Part shown: in pieces, positions 26,871 through 35,025 of the stretch
Layout of the letters: each line of letters begins with the position of its first letter
How positions within the stretch are numbered: position 1 is the stretch's first letter
Assembly: GCA_027487685.1 (NCBI GenBank)
Contig: JAIYDC010000125.1
Span: forward strand, 1 to 47,078
Direction of reading: 5' to 3'
Length of the DNA: 47,078 nucleotides
Origin: Pseudomonadota bacterium
GTDB lineage: Bacteria > Bdellovibrionota > Bacteriovoracia > Bacteriovoracales > Bacteriovoracaceae
Notes under the pieces: generated by a model
Seen by the model: only the letters and a program-made list of their open reading frames with translations
The model's database searches: none
Told to the model about the DNA's origin: nothing
Position numbers and translations under genes: made by a program

Positions 26871-29123
26871 ATGAGGCTACTGGTAACTGCATTGATTCTT
26901 TTGAGCACCGAAGCGAGGGCCGGCTCCGTCCTCGCGGAGTGGCAGTGCTTAGGTGTGCCCGCCTTTGCCGTAGAAGTTACTGTCGGCCAACGAGGAGTTA
27001 GCCTAAACCCGAATATTTTTCAGAGTGGTAGGCAGTATGAAGCCTCCGAAGGGCTTTCAGGTTGTCTCGAGTCTTTTCGTCAGCGCGTGAGTCAGTCTAT
27101 CACCACTTTCAGGGCATCTAATTGTGCCAACTCTGCCTCTGACCCACTTTGCCAATCGAATCTCGATGGAGTCAATGGACGCATTACAGACCATATTAGA
27201 CGAAGTGAGCTTCTGCGGATAAACCGTGTTTCCTTGGCGCCGCTCGCGGCGGCAGTCGAAAGTCCGACGGTCCAGAATCCCCCAGGCGGCGGTGTGGTTA
27301 ATCCTGATGTGAATCCAAACAGACCTGGTCCTAGCGACCAAATTCCGCCATCTGGCAGCGGCACCGTGGCCCCATTAAGACCAAACGGAAGCGATGTTGT
27401 TCCCCCCACAGGTATCGGAACCGACCCACCTGGAACCGGCAATGAAACTCCCCAGACAACTGCAAGACCTCCTCAAGGTGGATCCACGTCTCCCTCAACC
27501 GATGTTAATCGCTTCCTTCGCGAAGAAATCGCCGCGGGAAGAATTAATCCCACCAATCCGACGGGGACCTTCGATCACAATGGCCGAACCCATCGGATAG
27601 GAGATTTCGAGAACACCGTTGGCGATGGAATGAGCGATCTCTTTAACCGTGTAGATCGCCGTCAAGCTTTGCAGACCCTTCAAAATTACATGGTAGCGCG
27701 GACTCAAGTCCTGCGAGGTGATTCGCGTGAGCGAACGGATGTGATGTCTAATTTAGAGAGGCTCTTCAACCAGCTTCACGATGGCAGAGGTCAGGAACAA
27801 ATGGCAGCGGCCATGCAGATGTGTCTTGAGGCCCCGGCGAGTCAAACGCTTCAGGATATCATCTCACAAGTCACTAGAGACAACATAAACCCTGGCTGTG
27901 AAGAGCTCCGTCCTGGTCAGCATCGGGTGCTGACGGGTCCAATAAATTCCCATCAGTATCTCCTTCGACGCCGGCCTGACGGTAACTACCAGGCAGTTAT
28001 CAATACTAATTTTCGTCAAGGAACTGACGCGTCTACTTCCAACCAAGACATGCTAAACAGGGCAAGGAGCTGCCTTGCTCAGGCGAATACGAATATGCGT
28101 GGACCCAATGGCGAGATGCTCGAGATCGTAATCGCAACTCCTGAGGAGGTAGGTCGTTTACCGCGGTCGAGTCGTCCCTCTGCCATAGACGTAGATATTG
28201 TCAAAACTGGCTTACGCGGTCACGCTCAAGCATACGCATCCGATTTTGATTGCGGAACGGTGGTCCATGAGACTCTTCACCACCTAGGACTTTGTGATGA
28301 ATATGAAGAGCGCTCGCTAACTTTCCCAGGACAAACCCGAGCAGGGGCCAGCAATCAACAGGGTGAGCTTGCTTACAATTGCAGAGTCATTCCTCCGCGG
28401 TTAACCGTCATGAATAATCATTATACATTTTACAATCAAGCTACTCCTTCCTCTATAACCTGTAGCTGTAATTCTGCAAGATGTCGCGCGGCCATTAGTG
28501 GTAACCAACAAGTCAGAAATGCCGTCGTGGGGCTTAAAACAAATGATGTAACTTCACCCAATTTTCGACTCCATTGCCATGAACAAGCGAGTAGTCCGGC
28601 ACCGATTCCTAACGGCGCCAGTTTGTCTATTACTCCATTGAGTCCATTGAGTATAAGTATTGATGATTCCTGGTTGAACGCTAATGGGCGTGGGGTCGTA
28701 TATCATCGTCATATATGCACTTGCAGGCCTAACGATAACAGTTGTCTGGCGGAGTTAAACTTTCTTAGAAATCTGGGTGCTGTTTCGGGCTATAGCAGAG
28801 AATGTCCCCGTGATGAAAGTCCAACCCCTCGTTCTAATCCATCTCCTCCTCGGCAAGTAACTACGCCAAATTTTTCAGTTCAAGGCAACCAAATAACCCT
28901 TGAAACTCCTGCGCTAGCTCCTAGTATGCTGGAGCCAAATCATTTTCACCAGATATTGGAAGGGGATTGCTCAGGTGGACGAGCAGCGAATTACCAAGCT
29001 TGTGCTGCATATGCTTACCGATCTTCGGGATGTCCTACAGGGAACCCAAACTGCTCTTGGTCAGCTTGCCGATCTATGCCCCAAGAATGCCGATCAGCAG
29101 ATCATTTTCTCGGAAGACGATAA
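26871..29123 (+). CDS. Secreted zinc metalloprotease, paralogue 1 (HExxHxxGxxD type)
   Basis: The 750-residue product has a signal peptide (MRLLVTALILLSTEARAG), an N-terminal Cys-containing domain (about 20-120), a Pro/Gly/Asn-rich linker (about 125-205), a conserved helical module (about 212-330) and the catalytic domain. The zinc motif is HETLHHLGLCDEY with His466, Glu467, His470, Gly473 and Asp476. An Asp in the third position is known from M7 snapalysin and from M64-type peptidases, whose motif also ends DEY. A candidate Met-turn is Met514. The C-terminus has a Cys-rich module with PNHFHQILEGDCSGG. It is tandem with two paralogues. No substrate can be assigned. Assignment to an established peptidase family is not certain. 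Confidence 0.75.
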   Translation: MRLLVTALILLSTEARAGSVLAEWQCLGVPAFAVEVTVGQRGVSLNPNIFQSGRQYEASEGLSGCLESFRQRVSQSITTFRASNCANSASDPLCQSNLDGVNGRITDHIRRSELLRINRVSLAPLAAAVESPTVQNPPGGGVVNPDVNPNRPGPSDQIPPSGSGTVAPLRPNGSDVVPPTGIGTDPPGTGNETPQTTARPPQGGSTSPSTDVNRFLREEIAAGRINPTNPTGTFDHNGRTHRIGDFENTVGDGMSDLFNRVDRRQALQTLQNYMVARTQVLRGDSRERTDVMSNLERLFNQLHDGRGQEQMAAAMQMCLEAPASQTLQDIISQVTRDNINPGCEELRPGQHRVLTGPINSHQYLLRRRPDGNYQAVINTNFRQGTDASTSNQDMLNRARSCLAQANTNMRGPNGEMLEIVIATPEEVGRLPRSSRPSAIDVDIVKTGLRGHAQAYASDFDCGTVVHETLHHLGLCDEYEERSLTFPGQTRAGASNQQGELAYNCRVIPPRLTVMNNHYTFYNQATPSSITCSCNSARCRAAISGNQQVRNAVVGLKTNDVTSPNFRLHCHEQASSPAPIPNGASLSITPLSPLSISIDDSWLNANGRGVVYHRHICTCRPNDNSCLAELNFLRNLGAVSGYSRECPRDESPTPRSNPSPPRQVTTPNFSVQGNQITLETPALAPSMLEPNHFHQILEGDCSGGRAANYQACAAYAYRSSGCPTGNPNCSWSACRSMPQECRSADHFLGRR

Positions 29124-29276
29124 TAATGTTTTGCTTGCCAAAGTTTATTCAATGCCCATTTTTCGGGGCATCTCTTTGGGCAGGTTTGATTCCCAAACGT
29201 AGTGATCACAAACATTTATCATCTCTAGCCATCTGATTTTCCGAGATTTAACCGGAGAGTCTCTCCCGTGGCAATG

Positions 29277-29326
29277 TCAGCAGGTTTTGCCTGATCATAG
29301 TTTATGCTCTTTCCGAGTATTATTAT
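29277..29326 (+). promoter_or_regulatory. Conserved upstream element, copy 2 (metalloprotease paralogue 2)
   Basis: The same 21-base block as at 26790-26810 is followed by AGTTTATG, TTCCGAGTAT and TATTAT (29318-29323), a good candidate -10. A -35 hexamer is not evident at the right spacing, which would fit an activator-dependent promoter. The RBS AAAGGTG precedes the ATG at 29360. Confidence 0.55.
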
Positions 29327-29359
29327 GATTAGTGTACCTTCTTTGAAAGGTGTTAAAGT

Positions 29360-31654
29360 ATGAGGTTACTGGCGTCAGCATTATTTCTTCTGAGCTACCA
29401 AGCAACAGCGGGCGTTATTCTTGCGGACTGGCAATGCTTAAGTGCCCCTGCCTTTCCTGTAGAAGTGACCATCGACCAGCGAGGAGTTCGCCTCGACCCA
29501 AACATCTTTGATAGTCAGAGGCGTTACGAGGCTTCTGAGGGGCTGTCTAATTGTATCGAAAATTTCCGCCAGCGCGTCAGTCAGTCTGTCGCCACTTTTA
29601 AGCAATCTAATTGTGCCAATGCCGCTGCAGACCCGCTTTGTCAGTCGAACCTAGATGCAGTCAATGGTCGTGTAACAGAGCACATTGGCCGAGGTGAGCT
29701 CTCACGAAGAAATCGAATTACTCTTGGTCCGCTCGTGGCCGCAACACCAGACGTTGTCCCAACAAGACCTGATCAGGGTGGGCAAGTTCCTACACCTGGT
29801 GGAGAGGCCGTAACTCCAGCGAGACCTGATCAAGGTGGGCAAGTTCCTACACCTGGTGGAGAGGCCGTAATTCCAGCGAGACCTGATCAAGGTGGGCAAG
29901 TTCCTACACCTGGTGGAGAGGCCGTAACTCCAGCAAGACCTGGTCAAGGTGGGCAAGTTCCTACACCTGGTGGAGAGGCCGTAACCCCAGCGAGACCTGA
30001 TACAGGTAGCGAAATGGTCCAGACACCAGCGGGCCCTCAATCGCCTGCCAGAACAGAGGTCAATCGGTTCCTTAGGTCGGAAATTGCTGCAGGTCGAATT
30101 AATCCCAGCAATCCTTCAGGTACCTTTGTTCACAATGGTCGAACTCTCCGTGTAGGAGATTATGAAAATGCTATCGGCGATGGAATGAGCGATCTCTTTA
30201 ATCGTGTCGATCGCAATCAAGCTTCCCAGACACTGCAAAACTACATGGTGGCCCGGGCATCTCTTTTGCAAGGAAATTCGCTGCTGCGCACGGATATTAT
30301 GTCTAACTTACAGCGCCTTTTTAACCAGCTCCACGGAAGCCGGGGTCCGGATGAAATGGCACGAGCGATGGAGGAGTGTCTACAGCCTCCTGCTGGTCAA
30401 GCAAGTGGTGGGTTGTTTAATTGGCTCTCAAGTTTGAGTTCGGGGCAAAGATGTACAGAACTCCGCCCCGGTGAGAACAGGCTTATAACGAGCACAGCGG
30501 ATGCGACTGAGTATCTTCTCACCCGTAGACCTGATGGTAACTACCAAGCAGCGATCACTATCAATTTTCGACAGGGCCCTGGAGCAAATGTTTCCAATCA
30601 GGCCATGATGAACAAGGCCAGGAGCTGCTTAGCTCAAACGAACGGGAGCATGCGAGGCCCTGACGGTCAGATGCTCGAGATTGCAATCTTGACCCCGGAG
30701 GAAAGGGGCCAGTTGCCCTCTTCTAGTCGGCCTAGAATTCGGGATGTAGAAGTTGCGGCTCCTGGATGGCGTGCAACCAGCTCCTCGTTCAATTCTGATA
30801 TCGATTGCGCTGCGCTCACCCATGAGATGCTTCATCAATTGGGACTTTGTGACGAGTACGACGATCGAGTCCCGTTTGTCCCTGGTCCTGCTTCCCCCAC
30901 TCCTCCGGCCGGCGCTACGGCCGCTCCAGTTTACGCTTGTAGACCAATTCCTACTCGGGCAACAATCATGAACTATCATTATGCCGTTTATCCTCAGGCA
31001 GTCCCTACGTCAGTGAGCTGCAGTTGTACTTCTGCGCTATGCCGAGCTGCGAGCCGAGGTGACGAACGCTTACGTCAGGCTTATTTTGGTGCCAAGTTGA
31101 ATGATATCGCAGGAATCGATCTGAGCAATGCTTGTGTTCCCCAGGAGGCAAGCCCTAGACCTATCCCCGGTGGTGCTAGTTTATCCGTCATTCCTCAAGG
31201 TACCTCGGGTGCCATCGTAGATGAGGCAGAAGTATCACTTGTAGGGTCGCGGGCCCAGATTAGAACGAGGCGGACTATTTGCAATTGTAATCCCAATGAC
31301 AACCGCTGCATGGTCCAGCTTGAGCTACTTCAAAGAGCCGCTCGAAATCCTGGTTACACAAGTCAATGTCCCCCGGGTGAGCAGCCGCTCAGTGGGGGGA
31401 CAGGTACCGTTTCCGGAGCTGTAGCTAGGCCAAGTATCTCGGCACAGGGTGGCCAAGTGACGATTCAGAATCCACCTAGAATTCCTAGCATGCTGGAGCC
31501 GAACCATTTCTACAAGATTCTCGAAGGGACTTGCTCTGGAGGACGGTCGGCGACTTACCAAAGATGTGCTGAGTTTTCTACCCGTAGTCACCGTTGCGAA
31601 GAAAGGCCCCGAGAGTGTGAGTCCGCGGAGCACTTCCTCGGAAGCCGCCAGTAG
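29360..31654 (+). CDS. Secreted zinc metalloprotease, paralogue 2, with repeat linker
   Basis: The 764-residue product is a close paralogue of its upstream neighbour and has the same order of parts: signal peptide (MRLLASALFLLSYQATAG), N-terminal Cys-containing domain, linker, helical module (from about residue 235) and catalytic domain. The zinc motif is HEMLHQLGLCDEY with His488, Glu489, His492 and Asp498; the Met-turn candidate is in TIMNYHY. The linker (residues 136-211) is four exact-length copies of a 19-residue unit, RPDQGGQVPTPGGEAVTPA with minor changes. The C-terminal module reads PNHFYKILEGTCSGG. The repeat could lengthen the spacer between the N-terminal domain and the protease; that role is inference. 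Confidence 0.75.
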   Translation: MRLLASALFLLSYQATAGVILADWQCLSAPAFPVEVTIDQRGVRLDPNIFDSQRRYEASEGLSNCIENFRQRVSQSVATFKQSNCANAAADPLCQSNLDAVNGRVTEHIGRGELSRRNRITLGPLVAATPDVVPTRPDQGGQVPTPGGEAVTPARPDQGGQVPTPGGEAVIPARPDQGGQVPTPGGEAVTPARPGQGGQVPTPGGEAVTPARPDTGSEMVQTPAGPQSPARTEVNRFLRSEIAAGRINPSNPSGTFVHNGRTLRVGDYENAIGDGMSDLFNRVDRNQASQTLQNYMVARASLLQGNSLLRTDIMSNLQRLFNQLHGSRGPDEMARAMEECLQPPAGQASGGLFNWLSSLSSGQRCTELRPGENRLITSTADATEYLLTRRPDGNYQAAITINFRQGPGANVSNQAMMNKARSCLAQTNGSMRGPDGQMLEIAILTPEERGQLPSSSRPRIRDVEVAAPGWRATSSSFNSDIDCAALTHEMLHQLGLCDEYDDRVPFVPGPASPTPPAGATAAPVYACRPIPTRATIMNYHYAVYPQAVPTSVSCSCTSALCRAASRGDERLRQAYFGAKLNDIAGIDLSNACVPQEASPRPIPGGASLSVIPQGTSGAIVDEAEVSLVGSRAQIRTRRTICNCNPNDNRCMVQLELLQRAARNPGYTSQCPPGEQPLSGGTGTVSGAVARPSISAQGGQVTIQNPPRIPSMLEPNHFYKILEGTCSGGRSATYQRCAEFSTRSHRCEERPRECESAEHFLGSRQ
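29765..29992 (+). repeat. 57-bp tandem repeat, four copies, in frame
   Basis: Four nearly identical 57-base units run without gaps and are followed by a short partial fifth (29993-30001). Differences between units are few: a T for C and an A for G near the unit ends, and GGT for GAT in one. The unit is a multiple of three, so copy number can change without breaking the reading frame. The upstream paralogue has no such repeat in its linker, so the array arose after duplication. Confidence 0.92.
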
Positions 31655-31706
31655 CACGCCTGAGCAACAATTAAGAGTTGAGAATTTCTTTCCCCTCATT
31701 AGGAGC

Positions 31707-31728
31707 ATCATAACTTTACGGTTATGAT
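31707..31728 (+). promoter_or_regulatory. Perfect 8-bp inverted repeat upstream of paralogue 3
   Basis: ATCATAAC and GTTATGAT are exact complements with a six-base spacer (TTTACG), centred about 47 bases before the ATG at 31765. It is AT-rich and not followed by a T-run, so it resembles a regulator binding site more than a terminator. It differs from the shared element before paralogues 1 and 2. Confidence 0.4.
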
Positions 31729-31764
31729 CTTCCTAGGGTGCCGCTTGTTCCGGTAGCAAAACTC

Positions 31765-33396
31765 ATGAATGTATTCTTCTCTTCGATTCTTATCTTCTTC
31801 TGCACAGCTGCTTTGGCGGTTCCCGAAGCGCGGAGCTACCTTCAGCAACAAATCGCTAGGGGACAGATCGATCCTGGCCGACCCAATCAAAACTTCGTAT
31901 TGAATGGCCGCCAGTTTAGGGTGGGTGATTTTGAGCCTGAGGTCGGCCGGGGAATGCTTGAACTTTTCACCCGCAGTTCACGGGATCAGGCGAAGCTGGC
32001 GCTCCAGAACTATCTGATGGCCAGAGCTGACATCTTAAGAAATACAAATTCTCCCAAGCGCGCAGAAGTCATGGAGAATTTAAACCTACTTTTTGATGTG
32101 GTCCACGGCGGGAGTGGGAGTGTAGAGCTAACAAAGGGTCTTGAGTGTCTTCCTCAAGAGACAACACAGGATCGAACTGTTGCGGATCTTCTTGATGGAA
32201 TTCGACAAACCGAGCGCTCAAACGGCTGCGCGGCCCTTGCTCCGGGGCAGCACCGGATTTTCGCCAGTGGCCCTCGAAATGAAATTGCCGCAGCAGACTA
32301 CCTTTTAAGGCGCGGCAGGGATGGATCCTATCAAGCAGTCCTTAACCTTAATTTCCTGCAAGGGAATGGCACGACCACCCCTAGAGCGATGCTTGACCGC
32401 ACCAAGCAATGCCTTCAAATCGCTTCCACAAATATGCGAGGGCCCGATGGAGAGCGACTTGAAATCATTCCATTAGGCACGAATGAGATTCAGCGTCTTC
32501 CCGCAAGCGAGCGCCCTAAGTCCATTGAGATCTCCATCACTCCTGCTAGATCTCGGTCTTTACATCGGGCCTACGCCTCAGACATTGAATGTCCGGTTCT
32601 TGTGCATGAGGTGATGCATCTCCTGGGACTCTGTGATGAGTACCAGGAACAAGGCCCGGATCTGCCATCTAACTCCTGTCGGGTTGTCACTCGGGCACCT
32701 TCCATTATGCGCGAGCTTTCTGTCTTTGAGCACGCCATTCCGGCCACAGTGACCTGTGAGTGCACATCGCCACTTTGCCGCCAGGTTATGAACTCCAGCG
32801 ACGAGAGGCTTAAGCGGCTCTATCTTGGTCAAAGTCTTTCTGAGGTCGTGCCCCACGAATTTCGTACGAGTTTTTGTCGCGAGGAGCCGCTTCCCAATGG
32901 CGGAACAAACCTCTTAAACTCGGGGGGAAATATTGTTGTTCTCTCACAAGATGCAGGATTGACTCTCGAGGGTCGTTCCCTCGGGACGGGCACAACTCTT
33001 GCCTCGCCACAGATTCTTCGGACCCGCATGACCTGTCGGTGCCCGGCCAATAATTCTGGTTGCTTAGCACAAGTACAGCGAATCTCTGCAAATGCGAGTG
33101 TCTTCCATCCTCGGCGTGGCTGTCCTAACGATTTGAATGCAGCTCCACTGGAACCAGTGCAGGGAAACAGACCACCGGGTTTTTCTTTTCATAATAATCG
33201 GATCACTCTCGTTTCTCCGCCACTTCTACCAAGTCTTCTTCTCCCGAATCACTTTTACAAGATTCTCGAAGGGGTCTGTCCGGGAGGGCGGTCTGCGGGC
33301 TACCAGCAGTGCGCTGAATTTGCTTATCGGGACCCGCCGTGCAACGTCCCCGATCGCTGCCGCGATGATGGCTTCTATCTTGGGGTTAATCAATGA
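31765..33396 (+). CDS. Secreted zinc metalloprotease, paralogue 3 (short form)
   Basis: I start at ATG 31765, which gives a clean signal peptide (MNVFFSSILIFFCTAALA); an in-frame GTG at 31738 would add nine residues. Neither has a strong ribosome binding site. The 543-residue product lacks the N-terminal domain and linker of paralogues 1 and 2 and begins directly with the helical module (about residue 22, SYLQQQIARGQIDP). The catalytic motif is HEVMHLLGLCDEY with His281, Glu282, His285 and Asp291; the Met-turn candidate is in SIMREL. The C-terminal module PNHFYKILEGVCPGG is kept. Its stop codon overlaps the next gene by ATGA, so expression of the two is probably coupled. Confidence 0.75.
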   Translation: MNVFFSSILIFFCTAALAVPEARSYLQQQIARGQIDPGRPNQNFVLNGRQFRVGDFEPEVGRGMLELFTRSSRDQAKLALQNYLMARADILRNTNSPKRAEVMENLNLLFDVVHGGSGSVELTKGLECLPQETTQDRTVADLLDGIRQTERSNGCAALAPGQHRIFASGPRNEIAAADYLLRRGRDGSYQAVLNLNFLQGNGTTTPRAMLDRTKQCLQIASTNMRGPDGERLEIIPLGTNEIQRLPASERPKSIEISITPARSRSLHRAYASDIECPVLVHEVMHLLGLCDEYQEQGPDLPSNSCRVVTRAPSIMRELSVFEHAIPATVTCECTSPLCRQVMNSSDERLKRLYLGQSLSEVVPHEFRTSFCREEPLPNGGTNLLNSGGNIVVLSQDAGLTLEGRSLGTGTTLASPQILRTRMTCRCPANNSGCLAQVQRISANASVFHPRRGCPNDLNAAPLEPVQGNRPPGFSFHNNRITLVSPPLLPSLLLPNHFYKILEGVCPGGRSAGYQQCAEFAYRDPPCNVPDRCRDDGFYLGVNQ

Positions 33397-33977
33397 TGCT
33401 CGTTATTTCTCTTTTGTGTTTCTTAGCATCGGCCGTCAATGCAGTCACCCTCACACGGTACCAAAGCTCTCCAGAGGGCAACTCGCTGCAATCATTTTCT
33501 TTTTCAAAAGATGCGACACTCACTAGACGCTCGAATACTTTCGATCGTTCCTTAAAACTCCGTCTCGGGATTTTTACCCTCGGTGTCGGTGAGTCCATTG
33601 GCCGGGAAGAGAGGGCAGTTGTTGCCATCCTCACGAAGATACGAACGATTGAAGAAACTTTGCGGCGACGGGGTTCGAGCTTTAATCAGCTTGCACCAAA
33701 GGGGCCCCATGGGTCATATTTTTTGTTAGAGAATTTTCATATTGCTGAAGGATCAAACATCTACCCTGAGCTCATGAAGATTTCTCATAATCTTTTACTG
33801 AAGAAGTGGCTTCAGCAGGAGGGGCTCCGCGTTTCGGATGATCTTAAGTTTTTGACGACCGTTAAAGGAGGCAAGGACGTATCCACCGAGGCCTTTAACT
33901 ACCAGTTCCATTGTAATCGGGAAAGGCCTCCGGGGTATTGCTTGTTTAAAGACCAAGGCATCCTTTTCGTAGACTGA
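33393..33977 (+). CDS. Small secreted protein coupled to paralogue 3 (partner A)
   Basis: The 194-residue product has a signal peptide (MMLVISLLCFLASAVNA) and one globular domain. Its first ATG overlaps the stop of the metalloprotease before it, and a second ATG follows at once. Conserved features shared with the next gene are SSFNQL, PHG followed by a hydrophobic run, YPEL, LKKW, TTVKGGK and a C-terminal C-x8-C followed by LFKD and GIL. The C-x8-C is likely to form a disulfide bond. I do not recognise the family. A protease inhibitor, chaperone or co-secreted partner is possible from the coupling, but nothing in the sequence decides it. Confidence 0.75.
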   Translation: MMLVISLLCFLASAVNAVTLTRYQSSPEGNSLQSFSFSKDATLTRRSNTFDRSLKLRLGIFTLGVGESIGREERAVVAILTKIRTIEETLRRRGSSFNQLAPKGPHGSYFLLENFHIAEGSNIYPELMKISHNLLLKKWLQQEGLRVSDDLKFLTTVKGGKDVSTEAFNYQFHCNRERPPGYCLFKDQGILFVD

Positions 33978-34024
33978 AAATCAGCAATTATTGCCGCCGC
34001 CGTCGTAATTCGATGGATCCAACC

Positions 34025-34030
34025 TATAAT
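34025..34030 (+). promoter_or_regulatory. Candidate -10 box before partner B
   Basis: A perfect TATAAT occurs 32 bases before the ATG of the following gene. No clear -35 hexamer lies 16-18 bases upstream. The stretch CCTATAATTAA also occurs before pilM. AGGA (34051-34054) provides the ribosome binding site. Confidence 0.4.
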
Positions 34031-34062
34031 TAAGAGGAGTTTATTTAATCAGGATCAAGGCC

Positions 34063-34650
34063 ATGAATATTATCTTAGCACTCCTCTGCCTCTCGCTATT
34101 TCAGGTTGCTCAGGCGATCTCACTTACGGAGGCCATTAGTAGGACGGAGGGCATGTCGAGCCAATCCTTTGTTCTTGGTGATAGCCCGACTTTTTACAAA
34201 AAATCCAATTTTTTTGATACCAAGAAAAACTATGTCCTGGGAGAGTTCGCCCTTGATAAAAAAGAGTCGACTCGATCTGAGGAAAAAGTCCTATCAGCAA
34301 TTCTAGTAAAGATTCGCGCGGTGGATAAAGTCCTCCTCGCTCAGGGCTCTAGCTTTAATCAGCTATCGAATATTGAACCCCATGGATTGTTCTTTCTTGT
34401 TGATGACTTCAGGGTAGCTCCTGGATCAGACCTCTATCCTGAGCTCCGCAAAGTTTACAATGCACTTCTTCTGAAGAAGTGGATCCATAGAGAAGGGGTG
34501 ATTCTTTCGGAGGATTACACTAAAGTGACAACTGTCAAAGATGGGAAAAATGTCGAATCAAAGACCTTTGATTTCGCATACGCCTGCAGTAAGAGGCGTG
34601 CTCCTGCTTACTGTCTCTTTAAGGACCTGGGTATCCTCTACGTAGAATAA
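34063..34650 (+). CDS. Small secreted protein, paralogue of partner A (partner B)
   Basis: The 195-residue product has a signal peptide (MNIILALLCLSLFQVAQA) and is a clear paralogue of the gene before it, sharing SSFNQL, EPHG, YPELRKV, LLKKW, TTVKDGK and the C-terminal C-x8-C with YCLFKDLGIL. The conserved pattern runs over most of the mature chain, indicating tandem duplication. Unlike its neighbour it has its own upstream gap with a candidate -10 box and RBS, so it may be transcribed separately. A terminator follows. Function unknown. Confidence 0.75.
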   Translation: MNIILALLCLSLFQVAQAISLTEAISRTEGMSSQSFVLGDSPTFYKKSNFFDTKKNYVLGEFALDKKESTRSEEKVLSAILVKIRAVDKVLLAQGSSFNQLSNIEPHGLFFLVDDFRVAPGSDLYPELRKVYNALLLKKWIHREGVILSEDYTKVTTVKDGKNVESKTFDFAYACSKRRAPAYCLFKDLGILYVE

Positions 34651-34653
34651 AAT

Positions 34654-34682
34654 AAAAAAGCCACCTCAAGGGTGGCCTTTTT
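34654..34682 (+). terminator. Bidirectional rho-independent terminator
   Basis: The GC stem GCCACC/GGTGGC (34660-34665 with 34671-34676) has a five-base loop and is flanked by an A-run on the left and a T-run on the right. It can end the secreted-protein gene on the + strand and rpoZ on the minus strand; the minus-strand U-tract is the longer one. Confidence 0.88.
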
Positions 34683-34701
34683 ATAGCGTTTTTTTTCTAG
34701 C

Positions 34702-34914
34702 TTAGAATTCGTCAGAGTCGTATTCAGACTTGATGGTATGCTTAACCTTGCCGGCCGCGATCTCGCGGAGAGCGGTTACGATTTCTTTGTTTCTGCTCTT
34801 CACCTGAGAATCGTCACCTTCCCTCAGCTGCTTCACGCGCTTAGCTGTCAGATGAACAAGTTCGTAGCGGTTCTCGACGTGCTCTAAACAATCTTCGACT
34901 GTAACTCGGGCCAT
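34702..34914 (-). CDS. rpoZ: RNA polymerase omega subunit
   Basis: Omega binds the beta-prime subunit and helps RNA polymerase assembly. The 70-residue product opens with MARVTVEDCLEHVENRYELV and continues with LTAKRVKQL, the diagnostic RpoZ pattern, and ends in an acidic tail. Length fits the family. AGAGG lies seven bases before the ATG, and a promoter is visible in the gap before the acyl-CoA synthetase. In many bacteria rpoZ is next to gmk and spoT; here it is not. Confidence 0.95.
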   Translation of the reverse strand: MARVTVEDCLEHVENRYELVHLTAKRVKQLREGDDSQVKSRNKEIVTALREIAAGKVKHTIKSEYDSDEF

Positions 34915-34947
34915 TGGAATACCTCTTAGGGGGAAATAGAATCTTCA

Positions 34948-34976
34948 TTTTTAGAGGATATGGCGAGTTCTGTCAA
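34948..34976 (-). promoter_or_regulatory. Promoter of rpoZ
   Basis: On the minus strand a perfect TTGACA (34971-34976) is followed after 17 bases by TAAAAA (34948-34953). The -10 match is partial (four of six), but spacing and -35 are ideal. Transcription would begin about 27 bases before the rpoZ start codon. Confidence 0.55.
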
Positions 34977-35025
34977 AGAGCTTTTAATTTGCTGGCTATT
35001 CGCGTCATTGGTCACTAGGCAGCAT

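Noticed and set aside
29124-29276. Possible small gene between paralogues 1 and 2
   Set aside because: The open frames here start inside the C-terminal part of paralogue 1 in another frame and end without a plausible start or RBS of their own.
29765-29992. Repeat array considered as CRISPR or mobile element
   Set aside because: The units are contiguous without spacers, are in frame and encode a regular protein linker.
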